Position numbers and translations under genes: made by a program. The notes under the pieces were generated by a model that worked only from the letters and a program-made list of their open reading frames with translations, had not been told where the DNA came from and ran no database searches. Below are positions 1-9,400 of a stretch of DNA of 64,000 bases, piece by piece; positions within the stretch are counted from its first letter, which is position 1, and each line of letters starts with the position of its first letter. Where the stretch lies: positions 7,173,793-7,237,792 of the forward strand of contig JACTAT010000060.1 of the NCBI GenBank assembly GCA_014526335.1, given 5' to 3'. The DNA is from Chrysaora quinquecirrha. Lineage: Eukaryota; Cnidaria; Scyphozoa; Semaeostomeae; Pelagiidae.

Positions 1-56
1 GTGTTCTCTGTAGAGTATAACTGGGAAATTTGTTGCATTTATATATCAATCACTTA

Positions 57-449
57 GGGCCTGTTGATATGAGAAAAACGCTTCACCTGCCAAACCCGGA
101 GCTGATAGGGGAGGAAAATTTTTTGCTTCTGTCTATATGGCATTTTCACTTCACCTATCAGCCCCAGGGCTGAGAGGTGGAGTGTTTAATAGTCTCGCTT
201 CCATGAAATGAGAACGAGGATTCTAGCATTCTACTCAAACAGATTCATCGTGCCGGTGGTATTTCGTTTACAAGGGAAGAATTCACATCACCTGGGTGAA
301 ATTTCACCTTGATTAAGGTGAAATTCACTATACCGGTGGTGTTGGGTTCGTCATATAAACATGAAATCAAAAATACAAAGCATTTTATAGGAAGGTGAAA
401 TCTCGCCGGGTCTGGCAGGTGAGGTATTTTCCGTCACATAAACAGGCCC
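57..449. mobile_element. Tourist/PIF-Harbinger-like MITE
   Basis: A 393-bp element with inverted ends. The left end starts GGGCCTGTTGATATGAG and the right end reads CACATAAACAGGCCC. A second inverted pair lies further in (CACCTGCCAAACCCGG against CCGGGTCTGGCAGGTG). It is flanked by TTA on both sides (54-56 and 450-452), the 3-bp target duplication typical of PIF/Harbinger elements, whose ends often begin GGGCCTGTTT. It has no coding capacity, so it is non-autonomous. Its right end lies 26 bp upstream of a receptor exon. Confidence 0.75.
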
Positions 450-475
450 TTAATGCCTTGTTTCATTTGCTACAG

Positions 476-3400
476 GCGGTTACGCTGTTCTTCTTCTGGC
501 GTGGACCAGCATTGTGGTATCTTCATTGGACACTGAAGATATTAGGTATACTTATTGAGTGTTCAACTTACGCATATTTGATTGAGACAAATTATGCTTT
601 TGATAGGCTTGGCAAGCTTGAATTTCGTATCGTATATTTCTGAGCTAGAATCCTGAAAACAGTAGGTTTGGTAGCTTCGGAAGGCCCGCCTTCAACAAAG
701 AGCACGTTTTTTAGACTTTACGGAAATTATTATTTTATTTTTTTCTCGAAATCAGGAATAGGAGTCGTGAATCAAACTCGAGAAGGTGAAATCTTCTTTA
801 CCGTTATCGACCGTTATTGCATTCGAGAGAGACTTTACGAGCCAACACTACTCGTGCTCCTTGTTTAAATCATCATTCTTTCATCCAGGATCGCTGAGAA
901 AGCAGATGAAAACTACGAATATACCTTCAAGAAAATTTTAACAAATTACAACCCAGGGACGAGACCGAATGTTACTGGTAAGAAAGGGTGGAGCACACAA
1001 TACCTTCTTTCGTTGATTATCTATTCAATGAAGTATACTGATCACTGTCTTTTAACTGATGAGTTGAATTAGATTGTTCAAGACCGCCAGATTCACTCAG
1101 CTAGTATAAATGCATTCGTATTGCAGGAAGTCCTGTGGTTGCAACAGTTAACTTGTACATTCTAAAATATGAAGAAATAGAAGAAGTTCACGAGGTACTA
1201 TATTTTTTAACGTTCTATCATTCTATCTGTATTTTCAAGTTTTTGCTGTGGCTATTAACTCACCGAGAGTGGCGAGGTGTGTCAGTGTTGTTGGTGGGGA
1301 AATTCGTGTGTAGTGGGTGGTGTCTGATGTCGTCCAATTTGGCGTTGTTTTTTGATAAACAATCGCTATTGTTTTTGAACAAGCTGAACTAGTGGTTGTG
1401 CAACGCAAGTCTCCGGTTCAAGTGTTGTTTTAATCATATTCAGTCCACGTAATCCATTGTTCTTTTCTCTGTTCAAGAAACATCGTTTTCTCCGCTAGTA
1501 TTCTTAGCTTCATATTCTCCCTTGCCCAGTAACCTTCGTGAGTCACCTGAGGGTCTCTTTTTGTATCTGTGACTCAGATACAATTACTACTTTTTCTCCT
1601 TAGGTTTTCGGAGAACTTAATTACTAACCCTCAAAGGCCTCCACGGTTGGCTTCGTAATATAGTTCTTCGTAATAAGACCTTTCCTGTAGATTCAAGAAA
1701 CATCATTCGGGATTTCTGTATTATCCAACAGATATAACAGCATTTTAGTTGCATCTAAAAAAACTTTTCCCCATGATCTTCTGAACATCTTTTAATCTCC
1801 AAAAGCCTCCGAAAACCTCCAAAGGTCTAATCTTTTTATTTTCTTCCGGCAGACATTTACCGTGGATCTTTATCTTCGCATCGTTTGGAATGACTACAGA
1901 TTGCGACACAACCAAAGCAGTGCCATGCTTCTCCAAGCAAGCCATGCTGATAAGATCTGGTCTCCTGATATATTCTTTCCCAATGCACTAAAGTCAAATG
2001 CACCAAAAGTAATGAAAGAGAATCAATATATACGTATCGATAGCAATGGTGACTTAGTTCACAGCAAAAGGTACGTTATGTTTCTTGATTGAACTCTGTT
2101 TTTGAAATATAAACTTGTGTTAAACAGCATCTGTCTCTGAATAGCAACCCTCTGGCCTCGTAGAAAGAGAAGAGGGGGGGGGGAGTTCGTATTACGTTAC
2201 TGTTGTTAAAGACAAGATATGCCTTATAATAATGTCTTCTTCAAGGGGCTGGCTGGCCTAGCCTCACTCACTCCCTGAATTGAAATTAAAAGAGATTCTC
2301 AGGTGACTCACAGAGGATATTGGCAAGGGACAATACGGAACTATTTGAGATATTGAGATTTTGATAGCGAGCATAACTCGTACGCTTCCAGATTTTTATA
2401 AGCCCTCTTTGCCTTTCCATCGTTCCGGTTCTCCCGGCCGTGCCATTACTTATTGCCTGCCAAGATTAGGGTTCAAGCTTAACATTCAGTAACGTAAGAT
2501 TCGGGAGGCTGACATTTTAGTATTAAAAGCAATCCATCGAGGCACAATCAGAATGTTTTTGATAACACTAATGTTCCTTGCTGGGTACATTGTTTAACGA
2601 ATTTATTTGACTTGTTGCCAAAATGCCATCCTTTTTCTATTTACTGATTTCTTCCATCGTAGGGTGAGCTTAACTGCAAACTGTCACCTTCATCTGAGGT
2701 CATTTCCTCTGGATAAACAGAAGTGCTGGATGCATCTTGAAAGTTGTGAGTATCAGCATATGTAGCTACTTATGCACTATTTATGCATTGCGTTTTCAGT
2801 GTTTTAGAGAGAGATGTCATAGACTTCTTTGAAATGTTAAGCGTGTTTTTGAGAAATTAAACGTTTGTTTGCCTCAGTCCGATGCTACCTTTACATACGT
2901 AATATGAGAATGTGTGGGATTTTTAAACCCCTACACACGTTTTTTTTATAAGAAACTGGTTTTTATGAAACCTAGATCTAGATCCTGATAACATTTAAGA
3001 AACTTATAGAATTACCTCAAAATAATTTTGAGAAACCTATGATATTCAATCTTTGTTTTTAACCAAAGAAATTTGACGAAGTAACTTAATTTCAACCTAT
3101 TTTCGGACATTTTGAGTCATTCATTTCTCTTCATTTTTTTGAATAATAACACGTGGTTTTGTGTAATTCAATTTTTTTGAAAAATTAAGAAAAATTTTAA
3201 GAAACCCCTTATTCAACTTTTAGTACTAAAATAGGTTCGGAAACTTTTACACCCTGAGCTAGGTTTTTTATAAAAAAAACGTGTAATACGCGTCAAAACT
3301 CTCTGAATAAGTTATTTTCTAACCCAGCACTAGTGGTTTTTGATTGGCACATTTTTTAACTACCCCAGTTCAATTGTCACAATGAGCCTGTACTAATGTG

Positions 3401-6400
3401 ATTCTATACAACTATTTTCAATTTTTCTTAGATTCTCATCCTGTGAATGAATTAGTTTTAAATTGGAGGAATTCAATGCCAGTCTTTATTGAAGATAAAC
3501 GGATGCCTGGATATGAAATAACAAGCATTGATATATCTAGCGGTGATACGCTTTACATTGGAGGTAGCCAGATAAAAATTTTGAAGTTTTGTAGAGATCA
3601 ACTGCATTTTATTCAGTCCTAGTGTTCTACATAACGTTTAACAAAGCGATGCGATTAGCAGAATCACTTATGAACACGCTTAAAAACTTTTTTCCTCTGA
3701 CACTTCTCAGAGTAGAAACGTCAGGGATTGGCAGAAACAAGCTTGGATATATACCCAGATGTGGACTGAGATGACCATATCAGAAATTTGAAGCTGGATT
3801 TTCACTGTGTTTAGAAACCAATTAGCCCTCTTGGTACAGTGAGATTGCCAATATAGAGATTAGCTGAAGAGTTCATGATAGAAAACGAGCTCTTTCTGTT
3901 TGCACAAAAATTAAGATGTACAGTTATCTCACCAGTTCTCTGGTCAATCTTTTGGTTGTTCTATAGCCAGATTTTAGAAACCCCTAAATGAAAAATGATC
4001 TGGCTGTACCGAACACCGATAACTCTCTGCATTACTTGGCAAAAAAATCTCACATGTTTGACCAACAATATTTGATCGTTTGGCCAGGGAAGTTCTCTCT
4101 TTACTCTTTGCTCCGCATTAGCTACCAGTACTATTTCATCTTAGTATAATATTTTTTCCAGGAAATTACTCTCGCCTGTCAGTAATAACGACGTACACTC
4201 GACTGATTGGATACTACGTGTTCCAAATATATATACCATGTACGCTAATTGTCGTATCATCTTGGCTGTCCTTTTGGCTCAGTATTGATGAACCAGGTAG
4301 CGTCTAACTCACTATTTTTTATTCGTTTACAATTAATCAATTCAAAGCATACAAATAGCTTTTTCTTTGAGCTTTCTTCCTTGATATTTTGTTGCTACTA
4401 TGTGGGTACTGCTAAGTGTACCAGTTATGCCTTAAGTCTTTAGGGTATTAGTGTGAAGCACAGAAAGAGACAGTCGTGTACTTTATACATAAATATATAC
4501 AAAACAACCTTGAATACAATTATGAATTGGAAACGTGACTGAACTTGAACGTGGCTAACTACAACAATGACTAAAAACTAAGAATAAGAGAAAACAGGAA
4601 AAAGTCTAATCACGTGACTCGTGCCCAGTACTTGACACACTGGGGGCCGGGCGAAAAGCTAATCTTGCGACATATCGATTAGCTGTGCCTGAATAGCGTC
4701 CCTTGCAGCAACAGCTGCTCTTCGAGGTAGAGGACGATGGTTACCCTCTTCTTCTGATTGTTCAAAAGCAGAATTAATATCATTGTCTTTAGAACTATTT
4801 ACAAAAGTGTCATTAACGTTGAGTTCCACTGGGTATAACTTCACCAGTGATCGTGTAGTTCTTCCCTTTGAATTCCGGACGACAGCGGCTCGACATAATC
4901 CATCATGTCCCAGGATCAATTCTTCAATAACTCCTATGTCCCAACGATGTCTTGGCGTATCAGTATCGGCGATGAGAACAATGTCTCCAACTTTGACTAC
5001 ATTATGCGAAACATGGTGCTTGTTATTTTGATACGAATGAGTTTCGCGAAGCAACGAGAGGTATTCTTTCTGAAAACGTTGCAGAAAATGCTGATATAGC
5101 GTAGTACGACGATGCTGTGCACGTGAGATAGCATCAGCGTCACCGAAGGTGGGATCGTATTCTGCAGTGTCGAGAGAAGGGTGAGGTAACGAAGTGACGT
5201 TGAAACCGAATAACAGATGACTAGGAGTGAGCGGCTGTAAATCATGGACATCAGAATTGATTGACGTAAGCGGACGATCGTTCAAGACGGCTTGAATTTC
5301 TTTAATTAGAGTGTATAATTCTGGTAGTGAAATCAACGAGCGTCCTAAGACTTTCTTCAAGGACGTTTTAGTTAAACCGATTAGTCTTTCGTAAACACCA
5401 CCCCAATGGGGGCTACGAGCTGGTATATACAAAAAGCGAATGCGTTTCTGAGCGAAAGTGCGCTGAACAGCTAAAGAATCAAAGTTTGACAACAGAGTCT
5501 GCAAGTCTTGATCTGCACGCTTAAACGTTTGAGCGTTATCGGATAAGATGAGCTGCGGTGTCGAAAAAACGCTGCAATGACGACGGAAGGCTTGTAAAAA
5601 CGATGACGTAGTGAGATCTTCGACGATTTCGAGATTCAAAGCTCGTGTAGTGAGGCATGTGAATAAACATATGTATACCTTAACATGATCGCCTGAACGA
5701 TCTTTGACAGTCAAATGTCCAGTAAAATCGACACCAATGTTCGAAAATGGGCGTACGGACGTGTCCTGGCGAAATTTAGGTAGTTCTGGTGACGTAGGAA
5801 GCGTATAATGACGACCTGTTACCTTTTTACATTGAACACACTTGCGAAGCAGCCTGCGAGTCGTAGCGCGGGCGGCGGGAACCCAGAAACGGTTGCGTAA
5901 AGCGACGATAGTCCCTCCAACACCGATATGATGCATGCGGTGATGGGAGTTCAGAATCAAGAGATTCGTAAAGCGAGAGCTGCGTGGCAGCAAAATAAGC
6001 GAAGATTCAAGTGCAAAACGGCCTTTAGTGCGAATAAGACCATTATCATCTGAGAACAAATTTAATTGACGAACAATAGGTGGGATAGCACCCCTAGTAT
6101 TTGTATCTTTAGAAGAAAGATAATCAACTACCTGCGGGTAGTATTGGCGTTGCTGTTGTCTTAGCCATTCATTTTCAACAAGTTCGAGCTCTGCAGCTGT
6201 GGGGGGTCCTGTAACTCCCGTGCGATTACAAAAACGAGAAACATAGACCGAAGTCCCAAGCAAATGAGAATACGTGTTAAAGCGTTCTAAATCTATGACG
6301 TTACAAATGCTGCGCGAGTTTTCATGCGTTAAATGCTCTTGAGCAACAGCAGTCATTACTGTAGTCGAATCCGGTTGTAACTTAGGCCATTTCGGCCATA

Positions 6401-9400
6401 ATGATTTGTCGATGATCCAAGACGGACCACGGTTCCACAAGGTGGACGTTTGAAGCGTAAATGCTGAGCAACCACGTGATACGAGGTCAGCAGGATTTTC
6501 CTGAGAGGGGGTATGACCCCAGAATGACGATTCGAATAAACGATTAATAGCATCAACCTTGTTCTGAACGAACTGTTTAAGCTTACGATTAGAGCTAAGC
6601 CAATACAAAGCAATCTCTGAATCGGTCCAGAGATGAACAGATACCTGATGGAAATCTTTCTTGACGATATCGAGGAGACTAGCGCAAAATTGAGCTCCGA
6701 GAAGCATAGCACTAAGTTCCAATTGCGGAATGGTGAGACTCTTATTGCGGGGGGCTAGTTTCGATTTGGAACCCAACAAGAAACTTTGAGATCCTTGTGA
6801 TAGGTAGGCGGTGGCACCCATGGCGTTTTTACTCGCATCAGTGAAAACATGCAATGAAACAGGTTGATTGTGATCGAAATTGATCCATCGAGGAAACTGA
6901 GTACGTGAAACTGAATTTAATTCTTTCTCGATCCTGAGCCATTCAGCTACTTTTGTAGGGGGTAACGGTTGTTCCCAGCCATATTTTTCTTCCCATAAGC
7001 CTGCTATGAATATTCTGGCAGTAATAGCAGTGGGTAAAATGAATCCAAGAGGATCATACAACTGACTAGCCATGCTTAAGACCTTACGTTTTGTTAGAGA
7101 TGCGTGATTTGAATCGAAATTGTGTTCTTGAAACGAAATACTGTCAGTTTCACTGTTCCATGAAAGACCTAGTACTGAAATGATCGGGGACTGGGTACCA
7201 GTGTTATTATCAGCGATTGTTTTTCGCAGTGAGTCAGAATTAGTGCACCATTGACGTAAAACGAAATTTCCTTGTTTCATAATTTCGCGCGCTTCGTGAA
7301 AATAAGATTCTGCGGTAGCCTCGTTTTCGACCCCAGATAAGAGGTTATCTACGTAAAGTTTTTGTGACATGTCTACTGCAACTGGTGATTCGAATTGATT
7401 CAAATGCTCAAGCAAAACGGCACCTAATGACATTGGGCTACTGGTATGACCGAAAACAATTGTTGTATACGTATAAACACAAATCTCTTTGGAAGGATCA
7501 TTGTCCTTGTACCATAGGAAACGAACGAAAGGTCGATCTTCCTCCCTAAGCTTGACATTCAAGAATGCACGTTGGATATCAGCCACAAATGCAACTTGTG
7601 GAAAGCGAAAGCGAAGTAATAATTCGTTGAGGTTATTCAAAAGGCAAGGGCCTGTATAAAGACAATCATTCAGGCTGACTTTACCTGAATGAGCGGCGAA
7701 AACGATTCTGAGGGGCGTGGTCTCAGAGTCTTTGAGAACGAAAAAATGCGGCAAATAATGGCACCCCTGTTCGGGCCATGGTTCTGAGAAATCGGATAAC
7801 TCTTCGATGTATCCCTTTTTTAAATGCTCTGCCATAACATTACAATATGCGTCCATAAGACAAAGTTTGTTCAAACGAGAAGTGACTTGATTCAAACGTT
7901 GTTTGCAAAGGTTCAAATTGGACGGCAAAGGTGGGTGATTCTCTTTCCAGGGCAGGGGGGCAAAATATTGGCCATTTCGAAATTCAATCTTTTGACGATA
8001 ATCGTGAAGAAATTCGTTTGAATTCTTGTTTGTTTCAGAATCGGAAACGTGAGATTGGCTTTGAAAAAGACGATCGAGCTGAATGAACAATTCAGCATTT
8101 TCAACAATATTTTCTATGCGCATTGATGACTCAGATGTTGCAGTTTTAGTTTCTTGAGAATTCGAGCTAATCTCTTTGATTTCCTGCTTAGCAGGGCTCG
8201 TGAAAGCAGATGAAACATTTGTTGGCAATGGGCCTGACACGATAAAACCAAATTTAGAATTCTGAATAAGCGGTTCCGTAGAACTAGCATCAATTGCGCC
8301 GAGGAAACGATACGCGGCATCCGCGCCTAGGAGAATATCAACAACGAAACTGTTTTCGTGAAAATCGTTGGCTAGATTCAACTCTTGAAGACGGGGGTGT
8401 GATTTGATATCGGAGCACCCAAAATGATTCAAAGGCTTGACTATTTCTTCGGACATTAAAACACGGACAGATTCGATACCGGTTGGAGTTTCTAAACCAA
8501 TCATAGTAACACCATGATTATGTTCAGTTACGTTACCACCAAAACCAGAAACAGATAATAGTTCATAAGAACTCGGTGTTAAGCCTAACTTTGACGCAAA
8601 ATCTGTACGAACATAGCTACGTTGAGAACCTTCATCAAAAAATATTCTCGCTGTTAGTTTCTTATCGTTAGAAACAGCAATGGCTTTGGCAGTTTTTAAG
8701 AGTATAGTAGCGCTTGAAGAAATAACTTTTTCAGAGATTTTAGAGTCAAACGTAGAATTGAGTTGAACAGAGTCGATATTCAAGTTATTATTCAAAGTTT
8801 CCTTGTTTTTAACAACAAAGGACGATTTATCCACGACAGATGAAGACGAATAAATATCACATTGATCAAGCGAATGGATTTCCTTGATATTCAATACAGG
8901 AGTAGAATGCGGGAATACGGAGGCGCAGTTTGACGTAATAGTCGGACTTGGTACGTCAGATACGTTGGGCGTTGTGTCTGTAGCGGACGTTGTGGGCAAT
9001 GAATCGTGTGAGATCACAGCGGCGTTTGTGTTGACTCGAGACGGGGGTTGTCTGTTCGTAGCTGTGTTTCGTCGAGAATTGTCGTTTGTTGCGTTAGAAT
9101 GAATACGAATTCCGTGGAGACCCGTATGATGTTTTCCTTTGCATTTTGCACAACGGCCTCTTGCAGTACAATTGGCGACACGATGGCCAGAATATAAACA
9201 GTTCAGACAGAGTTTGTTACGAATAACCGTAGTTGTCTTGTCGTTAGCGGGCATGGGGCACTGTGAGGCGGCGTGTGGCCCCTTACAAAGTTGGCAACGT
9301 GAATTGACGGTTGTAGCAAGCGTACTCGTGGTGGCCAGAGGCCCTGGGGTTTCGTAGCGTGACGGGGGTGGGTGAATGGCTTGAGAGTCGTTAACGGCTT

